Positions 16,017 through 26,200 of a DNA stretch of 64,000 bases are shown here, piece by piece; position 1 is the first letter of the stretch, and every line of letters begins with the position of its first letter. This stretch comes from Candidatus Vecturithrix granuli. GTDB taxonomy: Bacteria > Moduliflexota > Moduliflexia > Moduliflexales > Moduliflexaceae. A model generated the notes under the pieces. That model made no database searches. It was given only the letters and a program-made list of their open reading frames with translations, and was not told the DNA's origin. Where the stretch lies: assembly GCA_000739535.1 (NCBI GenBank), contig DF820463.1:53517-117516 (forward strand), in the 5' to 3' direction. The position numbers were made by a program, and so were the translations under genes.

Positions 16017-17099
16017 TTACGGGGTCGTTTTTTCTGCTGAAGGAGTTTCTTGAGCTTGTGATTCTACTGGAGTTGCCGTTGTTTCCACGGGCGGTTCCTC
16101 TGAGGGAGTTTTCTGAGCTTGTGGTTCTGCTGGAGTTGCCGTTGTTTCCGCAGACTGCTCCTCTGGCTGCTGACTCTCAGCAGAGGGTTCCTCAGAAACC
16201 GATTGATTCGATGTCGCTGGTTGAGTTTCCTGTGCTTGAGGTTCCGGTTGAGACACTGGCGAAGCCTCAGATGCTGGCTGCTCCGATGGCGCAACGGCCG
16301 GTTCTTGCGTCGCCGCCGGGGCAACAATCTGAGGTTGTCTTTGCGCGGTTTGTAAAATGTCTAAGCGTTCCTTGGCCGTATTTTTGAGAGAAAATGAGGT
16401 GTTCGAATCAACCACGCTTTGATAAGTTGTAATCGCCTGCTCTGTCTGCCCCAGGGCTTCATAATTTCTGGCGATTGCCAGTAAAATAGCCGGTTTCCTG
16501 GTATCGGACACCCTGGTTTCCAGGCGTTTGAACGTGTTAAGTGCCTGCTGGAAATCCTTTTGTTGTTCAAAAATATACCCAATACTCTCTTCAGCCTGCA
16601 CTGCCAGAGTCCCCTGCGCGTATGCTTTCAGATAGGCGGAGAAAAGCATTTTGGCTTCGTCGTAATTCCCGCGTTGATAGGCGATACTGCCTAGCAGATA
16701 TTGTGCTCGTCCCGCGCTTGGCGTACCGGAATATTGGTCGATAATTTCCTGATAGAGAACGATAACTTCCTGATAAGGATTTTGCGCGTCCGATGGTGTT
16801 TCAGAAGCTGTCTCCTGATTTTTTGACGCAAGTTCTGTCTGAATTTTCTGATGAAGCTTAAAGGCTTTTCCTTCTAACGTCAGGGCTTTTTCAGTGACCC
16901 CTTTTTGGTAGGCTCGCCAACTGATGCCAATGATCACGATGAGTGCAACAACTCCAACAATAATTCCAATTGTTTTCACATTCGCGACGATCCAATTGAA
17001 TAATTTCTCATGCGCATAAAGATAAACTTTTTCTTCAAGATTTTTTCCTGTATAATGCTTTTTATTTTGATCATGTTTTGAAGAAGATTTGCTCGCCAT
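16017..17099 (-). CDS. Membrane-anchored TPR protein with a repetitive Pro/Glu/Thr tail
   Basis: About 360 residues. A short basic N-terminal tail is followed by one membrane helix (about 42-64, TIGIIVGVVALIVIIGIS). A TPR region (about 85-240) follows, with GSIAYQRGNYDEAKMLFSAY and AIARNYEALGQTEQAITTYQ, similar to YfgM/Tol-Pal-associated periplasmic TPR proteins. The last 100 residues are low-complexity P/E/S/T/A/Q sequence with a 63-base direct repeat (words starting at 16052 and 16115) encoding ETTATPAEPQAQ-type units. Start MASKSS (17099) has GAGGGG 7-8 bases upstream. A scaffold or chaperone role at the membrane is an inference. Confidence 0.75.
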   Translation of the reverse strand: MASKSSSKHDQNKKHYTGKNLEEKVYLYAHEKLFNWIVANVKTIGIIVGVVALIVIIGISWRAYQKGVTEKALTLEGKAFKLHQKIQTELASKNQETASETPSDAQNPYQEVIVLYQEIIDQYSGTPSAGRAQYLLGSIAYQRGNYDEAKMLFSAYLKAYAQGTLAVQAEESIGYIFEQQKDFQQALNTFKRLETRVSDTRKPAILLAIARNYEALGQTEQAITTYQSVVDSNTSFSLKNTAKERLDILQTAQRQPQIVAPAATQEPAVAPSEQPASEASPVSQPEPQAQETQPATSNQSVSEEPSAESQQPEEQSAETTATPAEPQAQKTPSEEPPVETTATPVESQAQETPSAEKTTP

Positions 17100-17239
17100 T
17101 TTCATTCCCCTCTTTCTAAAAAGAACACTGTGCTTCCACTGTGAATATCCTTTACATATCAAGGGATGTCACGAACATCCCATCACGTTAGTTCGACATT
17201 TTCGAGAAGTGAAGGAAAGTCAAGTCAAAAAGATCATCA

Positions 17240-17719
17240 TCATGAAAATATTATATTGACAATCGCCTGAGCGGCGATTCCCTCGCCCGTTCCGGTAAAA
17301 CCTAACCCTTCCGTTGTTGTGGCTTTAATGTTCACATTGTCTGGAGTTGTTACCAGCACTTTGGCGAGTGTGATACGCATCGCCTCAATATAGGGCCGGA
17401 GTTTTGGCTGTTGAGCAATGACCACCGCATCAACGTTTCCGATCAGAGCATGCTGCTGCCGCATATATTCCACCACGTTCGCCAGAAGTTTGAGACTGGA
17501 AATCCCGCGATAGGCCGAATCCGTATCAGGAAAATGCTGCCCGATATCACCAAGCCCCAGAGCCCCGAGCAGAGCATCGCAGATCGCATGAGTTAGCACA
17601 TCAGCGTCGGAATGTCCGAGTAATCCTTTTGTATATGGAATCTTTACCCCACCGAGAATCAATTCCCGTTCAGGAACCAGGCGATGCACATCATAACCAA
17701 GACCAACTTTCGATTTCAT
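17240..17719 (-). CDS. ispF: 2-C-methyl-D-erythritol 2,4-cyclodiphosphate synthase
   Basis: A 159-residue MEP-pathway enzyme that cyclises CDP-methylerythritol 2-phosphate. Metal ligands are seen in GLGYDVHRL (D10, H12) and [18 protein letters not shown]. The FPDTD loop and the C-terminal [20 protein letters not shown] are canonical. I start at [12 protein letters not shown] (17719) because upstream codons are non-conserved and overlap the remnant ATPase frame. In many bacteria ispF follows ispD directly; here ispD is about 11 kb away on the same strand, with helicase genes between them. Confidence 0.96.
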   Translation of the reverse strand: MKSKVGLGYDVHRLVPERELILGGVKIPYTKGLLGHSDADVLTHAICDALLGALGLGDIGQHFPDTDSAYRGISSLKLLANVVEYMRQQHALIGNVDAVVIAQQPKLRPYIEAMRITLAKVLVTTPDNVNIKATTTEGLGFTGTGEGIAAQAIVNIIFS

Positions 17720-17750
17720 GCAAATTTTCAATATTTGAGTATTTGGGTTC

Positions 17751-18140
17751 TCACACATTCAAGTACTCAAACACCCAACAAAACAACCGCCTTGCCGGGT
17801 TGCACACGACAATGGCGTATTCCGCCTTGCGCATTGTAATGGCTATATACTGATAGAGAAAGGTAAGATAAAAATCCCGGCAAAACTCAACTGCCCACTG
17901 TTTGCCCTTTCTGACCTCATAATAAAACGGAATCACACCGTCATTCTGCTCAAAGGTCAGATTATACAAGCGTTGCAGCAGCGCGGTTTTCCCGGTCTTG
18001 CGGCGCGAAAGGATCACCGTGCTCATCGAAATCTCTTTCTTGATCCCTTCAATCCACTTCAGAAAAAACGCCAGTTCCTTCTTGCAGCCCGTAAACATAT
18101 CCGGATTGCCGATTTTTTCTTTCAGATATATCCTCATCAT
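17751..18140 (-). pseudogene. Truncated AAA-type ATPase (N-terminal fragment)
   Basis: The frame encodes 129 residues. It begins like an intact ATPase of the archaeal-type/ATPase_2 class, with YLKEKIGNPDMFTGCKKELA and Walker A in LSRRKTGKTALLQRLY. After about residue 105 (..TMRKAEYAIVV) it runs into unrelated sequence ([16 protein letters not shown]) and stops. Walker B, sensor and C-terminal domains, which should bring the chain to several hundred residues, are missing. I read it as a gene cut by recombination at the edge of the helicase island. It could produce a short protein, but no independent function is apparent. Confidence 0.65.
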
Positions 18141-18242
18141 GATGTGTTTCTCTCAATGTGCCGGAAAAGGTGTTGCTGGATTTGTGTTTTTTCCCAGGAA
18201 GCCTGACGCGGCGGGGTAGATTTGTAAAGAAATCTTTCCGCA

Positions 18243-18440
18243 TCAGGCTAACCGATGGTAGAGTTCTGCATTTTTCTCAACTACATAATCTACAGTCTGT
18301 TGAAATGTGTGTTTCGGATGAAGCAGCAATTCTTCAAGACTGATCCGAACCAGGTCTTCAATTGGCACGCCAAATTCAGCAGAAAGTTCCTGTAATTTGA
18401 AGGCTCGATCATCAGAGATGGAAATTGTCATGGTAGTCAT
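18243..18440 (-). CDS. Small antitoxin-like / ribbon-helix DNA-binding protein, orphan
   Basis: A 65-residue protein starting MTTMTISISDDRAFKLQELS and containing FGVPIEDLVRISLEELL. It resembles small antitoxin-type proteins (beta strand, then two helices) found beside PIN-type toxins. AAAGGAGA lies 7 bases upstream of this ATG; the open frame continues 19 codons further but without support. A TGATG overlap leads into a 64-codon frame that shows no toxin motif and mostly shadows the truncated ATPase, so the partner seems lost. The assignment rests on overall pattern only. Confidence 0.55.
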   Translation of the reverse strand: MTTMTISISDDRAFKLQELSAEFGVPIEDLVRISLEELLLHPKHTFQQTVDYVVEKNAELYHRLA

Positions 18441-18658
18441 ATCATGTTCTCCTTTCACACCAACTATTGCGCAGATATTCCATTTTGTCAAGGACAAGAT
18501 TCAGCCATAAAGCTTGCCAGCGGATTGGATGGCAGTATCCTGCTGCTCCCTCGAACACTCGGCGTGTCACGGACTCGACTATCGAGGTTTAACGGTTTGA
18601 TTCCCCGGTTGCCTGAAAGACGCCGGGTGTTTTGAAACACACGAATTATCTCGTAAGG

Positions 18659-21600
18659 TTAGTATAGGGTTGATAGAACCGCGTTTTGGGAAATATCCAA
18701 AATGAAATCATGTGTATTTAAGTACTCCGCCTGCCATCCCTCAAGCTTACCACTTTCTGCTAGGGGATATCCTGCCGGGTCATACCAATAGAGTTTTGTT
18801 TCAGTTTCTACTGGAACAACCCGCCACTCATCTTTGGGGGTATTATGAAAATTTGCGAGTAGCTTTACGGGGATAAAAGTAGGGAATTTCGATTCAGAAG
18901 AAACGTCATCTCTACCTTTATCATGATCGAAAAGTTGTTGTGCCCATTTCCGAATGGTTACAGCATTAAGAAATTCATCAGGATTTTGAATTTCGGGTTG
19001 TTCCTCATAATATTTTTGGGCTGTTTTTTCAGCATCAGTCCGGGTTGTCTCGATTCTTCGAGCAAGTAAATATGCGGCAACTGGCTCTAATGTTCCCCAT
19101 GTCACAAGTTCTTTTAACCAAAAGACAATCCAGGGTAATCCGGTTTGTGGCCAATTCTCCAACGTTGGAAGGATATCTTGATGCGTTTCTTCTATTGCTA
19201 AGGCGATAAGGCTACCTAATCCCCAATTAAATCTATAGATAAAGTTTTGATTCACATATTTATACCATTCTGAGATACGTTCGGGCGAAGGATAATCTGT
19301 TCCCCATTCCATCTTAAACCACCATCTCAATACATTTTGCCACTTCTTTTTATCTGATAACCGAAACTTTGGTAATGCGGTTAATTGGTCAATTATAGTT
19401 CGGATATAATCAAAACGCTGTTCGGGATTTTTCCAGGTTACATATTCTCTACCGATTTCCAAATGCTGCTTGATTATTGGATACAGATTTGCCAATTCCT
19501 CACCAGCGCGAGGGGGAAGACTTGTCCGATAGAGCTTTTTTCGTTGTTTGCTCTCAGGATAAATACGGCTTTTTACCGCTCGCCCTCGGTGAATAAACAT
19601 GTTTTCTAAAAAGTTTAGAGTTTGTTCTTCATTAATCGCATATCTGGCGTAACTATGCTGCCAGACGTGACGGAGTTGTTCCTCTAATTCACTCAACGAC
19701 AATTCTTCCTGATCTGCAATCTGTTCTATTTCTACAATAGCAGACAAAAGAACACTATCCAACGCATCTAACGTTTCTATAGCATTGGGATGAGCCTTAT
19801 AGAGAACATCATCTAAGGGTTCTGTCTTTTCTAACCATGTTAAAAATTCAGATATTTGGGTCGAGCCTGAAATCTGACACCATTGTTCATGTAATCTGCT
19901 CAGTAATTGCGCTAATGGACTTTGAGGTTTATCTGTTCCATCTCGTTTTTGTTGAAGTTCTTTCACTAAATCAAGATAAGCTTTTTCTTGATAGGATTTA
20001 GGTTCAACTAAAACTAAACTACTACCTTCTGTTCCAAAACCAGGGCGTCCTGCACGCCCAATAAGGTTTTCAAATTCTCGAATATGAAGAGGTTTACCGT
20101 TCCGACGTAGATTCGGAATCAAGACGGTTTCAAAAGGTAAATTGACCCCCTCAGAGAGTGTTGAGGTTGCGACAACAATATGGATAATCCGTTCTTGAAT
20201 AGCTTCAACAAATAAGCGTGCCAATAGTCCTGGCATGTTGCCATGATGAACGATGATACCGCGTTCAAGCAAATGATATTCGTATGATTGAGCCGTAAAA
20301 TAGTCTTTACACGTTTTTAAACATTGTTTCCAAACCCTTTCTTTATAGGGTTGAGATGGTGGTTCAAAGAAGACGGGAATCTTTATGTTAATCCAAGTTT
20401 TTTCTAACAACGTAGAAAAGTCTTTGATATATCCCTCAATGAATTGGGTGACAGAAATCAAGACCGCATGATGTTTTCCTTGTTTATCTGCTTTTGCTAA
20501 ATTCATCGCTGCCCAGAGCAGATAAGGGCGTAGTTTCTTTTCGGGGCCTTTTGTCTTAAAATCAGGAGTTATTGGACATGGTGGAAAAGGATTCAGAATG
20601 TATGGAGTCTCTTCACTTTCTTTCTCAAATTGCAGATCCGCTCCATCAAGAAGATCATGCCGTATAGAAAAACCCCTGTTCGGTAAACATTCAAGACGAC
20701 CGATCAATTGACGAGTACTTCGATATGGTGATTTGACTGAAATTGCATTGTCTTGACCGCTGACCCAATCTGCCAAAGCCTGTTCTATGCCTGAAGCAAC
20801 GGCTGAGAGAGCAATAACTCGATTATGAGTATTGGATAAATGCGCAAGAAGTCGTGTCCCAAGTAACTCTAAACGAAGTGCCCGACTTTCAGCTTTTTGT
20901 AATTCTTCTTGAGAATCATCCTGTTTGAAACCAAAATCGACAGAATGTGCTTCGTCAATAATGACAAGAGACATTCTTTGTCTGAATAACGGTCCCAAAA
21001 ATCGTATCAAGGCTTCTGCTTTTTCATACGTACAAATCAGAACTATTGGTTTTCCTTCTGTCAGCCAAACATCAGTCGGCCCCCAATCAGTTCCGCCATA
21101 TAAACCGGTAACCACTATCGGATCAGTAGTGCTGAGATGTCCTAGCGCATGAAATAGTTTGTCCTCAACTTCAGCAGCAAGAGCGCGAGTAGGTGTTAAA
21201 TAGAGAACAAGTGGAACAAAAGCATTATGATCGATGGGTTGCTCATTAAAAAAGATGTCTGGAAAAAAGTCAGGAAAATTAAAATTTTCCTCATTAAACC
21301 CTGGAATATCAATTTCTTCTATAGAAAATAAATTTTGTAATATGGCTAGTTCAGCTACAGTAGTCTTACCTGAGCCAGTTGGAGTACAGAGCGCAAAAGA
21401 TGTTTGTTCTTTCAGTCGTTCAATACCACGGATTTGTGAGGGCCAAGCGATTGTTTTACAATGGCAATAATATAACCGTAAATAGCGTTCAAGAGCCTGT
21501 TGTCCAATTTCATTAAGCGCTGAAGAAAATTCCTTTAGATGATGCCGTAGGGAACTCTTTACATAGGTACTCATAACCGCTGTGCATAATTTTGCCAATA

Positions 21601-23191
21601 TCCAGGAATAGAAATCATTCCCATGTAAAAGCATGTTGCTCACACTAAGAAGCTTTTCTTGCGCTTGTTCCAAGCGTTCTTCATCTCCCCATCTGATTTT
21701 CGAACATAGTACACCTAAAGCTCTGGTTGTTTCTTTGATGACTATATTATGGAAAGATGTTAAATTGAAATCTGCGACATCTTGGGAGATAGGGTTTCCC
21801 CAATATTTTCCTAATTCCTGAAATAAATCCTGAAAATCTGCCTTTAACAAAGCTTGAAGGATTTTGGATTCTGTATCTTCACGAACATGTTCGCGCAAGA
21901 TACCAGCCGCACGCGCCGGATAACCAGCAAGCTGATAAGCTGCTGCCGACAGCAATCCGAGCGGTAAATCATCAGGATTCATTTCAGCGTGATCTAACCA
22001 CTCTAATAATTCACCTGCGCGTCGAACTCCTCTCTGCCAAGTATCATCTTGAAAAGTTTTTTGTTCGATAAAAGCTGCTTCTAACAAACGTACAGCGTCG
22101 TCTAATCGCGCTAAAAATTCTTCCGGTCTCCAGCTACGCAGTCCTGGCTGCCCTCTGTGGAGTTTGGTATGTTGGCTGTATAATCTGGCAGTGGGTCGAG
22201 AAAATTTTCCGGAAAGTTCTTCTCGTAATGCTCTTGCCAACTTTTCGACTTCATGGCTAGGTTGAACCGTTTTTATAAAGGGGTGTGGACTTATGGTTTC
22301 GCTATCCACGCTGTTATACAATTCTAATATCAGCGCATCAACATCATGAAGATGAATTTCGACAGCTTCAAGTCTCCGATTCCTGGTATAGTTCTGATGA
22401 GGAGAGCTTTGGGGAAGGCAAATAGATTGTTTTTTAGGAGATTGACCACAAATGTAAATTATAAGATCGCATCGCTCATATTCTGCATCAAGAATGCCCA
22501 AACTACCAGAAAACCATAAACGTCTAAGTGCATCAATCCATGATTGTGCACTATGGTCATATTTTTTCCGGCTTTCTAATACTTCAATAACTTCAAGAAT
22601 ACTTTGTGGAATTAATAGATGACTATTAATTTGCTTGTAAGCGTTTGCAATCATTTTTTTGATGCGATGTTTAGAAGTACATTTAGCTTCACAAAAAAGG
22701 GAACGTCTAATAGTTCCATCTTGGTTCAATTGAAATGCCAAGCAATCATTCCCGGGTCGTCCGACTACATTTTTAGGTTTTTGACCCGTTTGCCTTACTT
22801 CCTCCCGGCGGTGAATAGCTGCATTATGAAATCTAAAAAGAAAAGCTGGAACCTTCCAGTTTTCGACGTTGAATGGTAAGAAGGTTTCCGCAAATAAACC
22901 TGCAAAAGTCTCTCCAAAATATTCTTTTAGGGTATTGAGAGGTAAATCAAAATAATTTTCAGACGTATTACTTTGAAAATATCCCTCAAAGGGAGTCAGG
23001 GAATTTCCTCTAAGCTCTTGAATATGGCGTCGGGCATCCTCATGCGCTTGCCGGATAAGAAATTTGAGTTCCTCAAGGATTTCGGTACGTCTGTTCAAAT
23101 TCTCTTTGAGCAGACGATGTCTGTATCGTTTATCGTGAGACTCAGAAGTCAATTCTGATAGCCAAGAATGAAGTTTATCACATTTCCACAT
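18659..23191 (-). CDS. Large DEAD/DEAH (Ski2-like) helicase with N-terminal PD-(D/E)xK-like domain
   Basis: A 1510-residue protein. Residues about 90-290 contain GNDCLAFQL (D149) and LFCEAKCTSKHRIKK (E168, K170), a D..ExK pattern like a restriction-type nuclease and reminiscent of the DUF1837/HamA effector of Hachiman systems. The helicase core follows: Walker A TPTGSGKTTVAELAIL (about 600-615), VLYLTPTRALAAEVE, DEAH box VIIDEAHSVDFGF (about 742-754), IVVATSTLSEGVNLPFET and motif VI IGRAGRPGFG (about 1042-1051). The 450-residue C terminus is helical and unassigned. It starts 89 bases after the RecQ/UvrD fusion gene. Base composition appears lower in GC than that neighbour. A nucleic-acid unwinding-and-cleaving defence role is an inference. 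Confidence 0.8.
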   Translation of the reverse strand: MWKCDKLHSWLSELTSESHDKRYRHRLLKENLNRRTEILEELKFLIRQAHEDARRHIQELRGNSLTPFEGYFQSNTSENYFDLPLNTLKEYFGETFAGLFAETFLPFNVENWKVPAFLFRFHNAAIHRREEVRQTGQKPKNVVGRPGNDCLAFQLNQDGTIRRSLFCEAKCTSKHRIKKMIANAYKQINSHLLIPQSILEVIEVLESRKKYDHSAQSWIDALRRLWFSGSLGILDAEYERCDLIIYICGQSPKKQSICLPQSSPHQNYTRNRRLEAVEIHLHDVDALILELYNSVDSETISPHPFIKTVQPSHEVEKLARALREELSGKFSRPTARLYSQHTKLHRGQPGLRSWRPEEFLARLDDAVRLLEAAFIEQKTFQDDTWQRGVRRAGELLEWLDHAEMNPDDLPLGLLSAAAYQLAGYPARAAGILREHVREDTESKILQALLKADFQDLFQELGKYWGNPISQDVADFNLTSFHNIVIKETTRALGVLCSKIRWGDEERLEQAQEKLLSVSNMLLHGNDFYSWILAKLCTAVMSTYVKSSLRHHLKEFSSALNEIGQQALERYLRLYYCHCKTIAWPSQIRGIERLKEQTSFALCTPTGSGKTTVAELAILQNLFSIEEIDIPGFNEENFNFPDFFPDIFFNEQPIDHNAFVPLVLYLTPTRALAAEVEDKLFHALGHLSTTDPIVVTGLYGGTDWGPTDVWLTEGKPIVLICTYEKAEALIRFLGPLFRQRMSLVIIDEAHSVDFGFKQDDSQEELQKAESRALRLELLGTRLLAHLSNTHNRVIALSAVASGIEQALADWVSGQDNAISVKSPYRSTRQLIGRLECLPNRGFSIRHDLLDGADLQFEKESEETPYILNPFPPCPITPDFKTKGPEKKLRPYLLWAAMNLAKADKQGKHHAVLISVTQFIEGYIKDFSTLLEKTWINIKIPVFFEPPSQPYKERVWKQCLKTCKDYFTAQSYEYHLLERGIIVHHGNMPGLLARLFVEAIQERIIHIVVATSTLSEGVNLPFETVLIPNLRRNGKPLHIREFENLIGRAGRPGFGTEGSSLVLVEPKSYQEKAYLDLVKELQQKRDGTDKPQSPLAQLLSRLHEQWCQISGSTQISEFLTWLEKTEPLDDVLYKAHPNAIETLDALDSVLLSAIVEIEQIADQEELSLSELEEQLRHVWQHSYARYAINEEQTLNFLENMFIHRGRAVKSRIYPESKQRKKLYRTSLPPRAGEELANLYPIIKQHLEIGREYVTWKNPEQRFDYIRTIIDQLTALPKFRLSDKKKWQNVLRWWFKMEWGTDYPSPERISEWYKYVNQNFIYRFNWGLGSLIALAIEETHQDILPTLENWPQTGLPWIVFWLKELVTWGTLEPVAAYLLARRIETTRTDAEKTAQKYYEEQPEIQNPDEFLNAVTIRKWAQQLFDHDKGRDDVSSESKFPTFIPVKLLANFHNTPKDEWRVVPVETETKLYWYDPAGYPLAESGKLEGWQAEYLNTHDFILDISQNAVLSTLY

Positions 23192-23280
23192 TGCTCGCTC
23201 TTTCGCTTTTTCAGAGTTAATGATGATGTCATCCTAACATGGTCACGATATAAAGAACATGAGAAGTTGGAAAGAAAAAT

Positions 23281-26200
23281 TTACCCACTCACCACCTCCA
23301 ACAGCGGCAGTTCCCAGTGATCGGCTTTGATGCGCGGGCGATAGTCTTCGGCCGGGTCTTTGGCGTGGCGTTGAATTAGAGCAAGGACGCGCACATGTTG
23401 GATCGTATCGAGTTTGTCGCGCCAGGCAGCGTTGGCGGTATTGGAAAGTCGGGTGACGCAAAAGCCGAAGTTGTCGTGAACCTGAAGGCCGTTATTGCTC
23501 GAAACCAGGCGGACAGCGTCGCCGGTGCGCAGGTTGGTAAGATGGCGGTGGATGGCGTGGGCGTCAGGAAATGCGCCGGCATAGTCAAGATAGAGGTCTT
23601 TCAACCCTAAGACGGTGTATTGCTTGCGCAACTCGTGCGGATCAAGGGATGTCAGGAGCGGAGCCGACCGTTTCAGCAGATATTCGCCGTGCAAGGGACG
23701 GAGAAAATGATTCGGCGCGGTTTGACAATCGAACAGGCAGAGGGTTTGCATGGCGCGAGTCATCCCGACGTACAGCAAGCGGCGTTCCTCTTCCTGTTTG
23801 GCTCGCTGCGGCGGAAATTTCCAATCGCCGCCGGGCAGAAAGACGTGTAGAAATTCCATCCCTTTGGCGGCGTGAACTGTGCCCAGAAACACGCCGCGGC
23901 CTAACATCTTATCCCGGCGCTCCTCGGCAAGACTCTCATAGAACCATTCGATGGCCTGCGCAACCGGCAAAGTGGCATCAAGCGTGTCTAGGCGATACGC
24001 TTCCAACATCTCGGCGAGTAATTGCTGCCAGGGATTCTCAGCGGCTTCCGCAGACATATCACTGAAAACCTGCTGAAGTTCCGACGCTTTTTTAATCATG
24101 TTTTGCTCTTCTTGAAGTCTTGTCAAAAAATGGGCAATTTCTCGGATGCGGTGCAGCGGCGGGCAGCGTTCAATACTCCATCGTACCGGAATGCCAGTTT
24201 GTTCGCATAAGGCGCGGATCGGATCGAGAGTTTTGCGGGTTCGAGCTAAAATGGCGCAATGCTGCCAATCGAAATTCTGGCTCAACGCCTTCAAGCGTTG
24301 GATTTCTGCAATGATTACGGCGGCTTGCGACACAGAATCATTTGTCTGAATGATTTGAACCCGGCCTTGCGCCAGCGGGTCGAGGGCTGACCAACTTCCT
24401 CCTGGCGGCTCGGTCTGCCGGTCTTTATTGATGCGAATCGGCTGCCTGGTTTTCATTCGATCCCGGTTCTGCTGGATCAGTTGATTGGCTGCGGCGATAA
24501 TATGCCGGGTGGAACGGTAATTTTCAACCAGATATTCCTCCCGCGCCTGATAATCTTGCTGGAATTTGCGGATAAACTCCACATTCGCGCCCCGGAAGGT
24601 GTAAATATTCTGATCATCGTCGCCGACCGCCAAAATGGAGAGCTTGTCCTCTTCCTCATGCAAGGTTCTGCCGGCGATGACTGAAATGAGTTCATACTGC
24701 TGTTGATCAATGTCCTGGTATTCATCAACCAGAATATGGCTATATCCGGCGAGCAGCCGATCCCGCAGATCATCCGCTTCGATCCCGATAATCTCCTTTT
24801 TGCCCTTGAGCAAATCAATTGCTTCCCGAATGATTCCGTCAAAATTGATTGCTTCCTCTGAATCCTTTTCCACGGATTCTGCAATTGACCGGCCCACAAG
24901 GCGCAGCGCCATGCTATGATAAGTCAGAATGGTCACGCCCCTCATGTCGTCGCCGACCAATTCATGCAAGCGTTTCCGCAAGGACACGGACGCATTGTGA
25001 TTGAAACAGAGAATCAGAATGTGCGCCGCAGGCACTCGTTTGACCCGCAGGAGGTATGCGCAGCGATGCACCACGATTTTGGTTTTGCCTGAGCCTGGCC
25101 CGGCCAACACCAGCAGATTTTTCTCAAGGGGGCCGGCAACAATCGCGGTCTGTACCGCATTGCGCAATTGATCCACGATTTTCCGAAAAGAATCTTGACT
25201 GGTGGCGTATTCCAGCATGTTTTCCCGTCCCGGAAAATGTTTTTTGATAAATTCCTGACGTGATACGGTGAAATAATCCAGCACCAACCTCAAGGCTTCC
25301 GCAATCGAACGCAGTCCCAACGCCGCATACGCATTGATGATATGCACCTGAAATATTTTTTCAACATAATGGATCGCCAGGGGGCTATAGTCGCCAAGCG
25401 TATAACGTCTGCCTTTCGCCTCCGGGGCTAAACGAATGGTCATGGCCTGCCTGAAGACCGCCAGACCCTGCTGAATCGTGATGATATGGTGTTCGTGCAG
25501 AAATAACAGGGCGCGATCTATGGCGGCTAACATATTCCGAAGCTCGGCTCGCAGAAATAAATCATTTTCAATCGCCGCCGTCAATTCATTGCTTGAAAAT
25601 GGGAGCAGCACCAGACCGCCTTCCGGCGATTCTTCCTGTCCAGACTGTTTGGCTGCCTTACCAATCAATACATCTAAAATAATATTTGCCGCTTTCCTTC
25701 GCAGATTGGCAGTTTTACGAAGGGCGGGCCAACTCCGCCGCAGTCTCACTTTGTACAGATCCTGGCTGATATGGTATAAATCAAGGCTGCCTATCGAGGC
25801 TGCCAGGCCTTTGCCATCATCCGAAAGTCCTTTGATCAAATCCTGTAAGGTTTGCGGATTGCTTTCAAACCCTTCATTGATCAGCCGTTGATTCAAGCGG
25901 CGGAGCGACAAATTGACCCATGCGCCTTCGTCGGCGTCCGGCTCGGCTTCCTGCAACAGTTTGATCATGGCTTCTTCTAATGCACAAACCGCCTCAAACG
26001 CTTTCCGGGCGTTGTTTTTACCTTTCGGACGCAGAAAGGCGGTCAGCAAGACGCCTTGATCCACAATGCCGGCGTTCGCCATCTCATGCAGGATCACGAT
26101 CACTTCTTGCGCCGGCGTTCGCCCGCTTGCCTCTGCAATCTTCTGAAATCCAGTGTTGAATAAACCTTCCGCAATCCGGTCTGCACTCAAGCCTTCGTCA

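Noticed and set aside
18049..18243. 64-codon frame overlapping the antitoxin-like stop (TGATG) as a possible toxin partner
   Set aside because: No toxin motif; most of it is the shadow of the truncated ATPase in another frame.
22619..22879. Plus-strand frame inside the Ski2-like helicase gene
   Set aside because: Antisense shadow of a well-supported gene.
23571..24065. 164-codon plus-strand frame inside the RecQ/UvrD gene
   Set aside because: Arg/Ala/Pro-rich antisense shadow typical of GC-richer genes.
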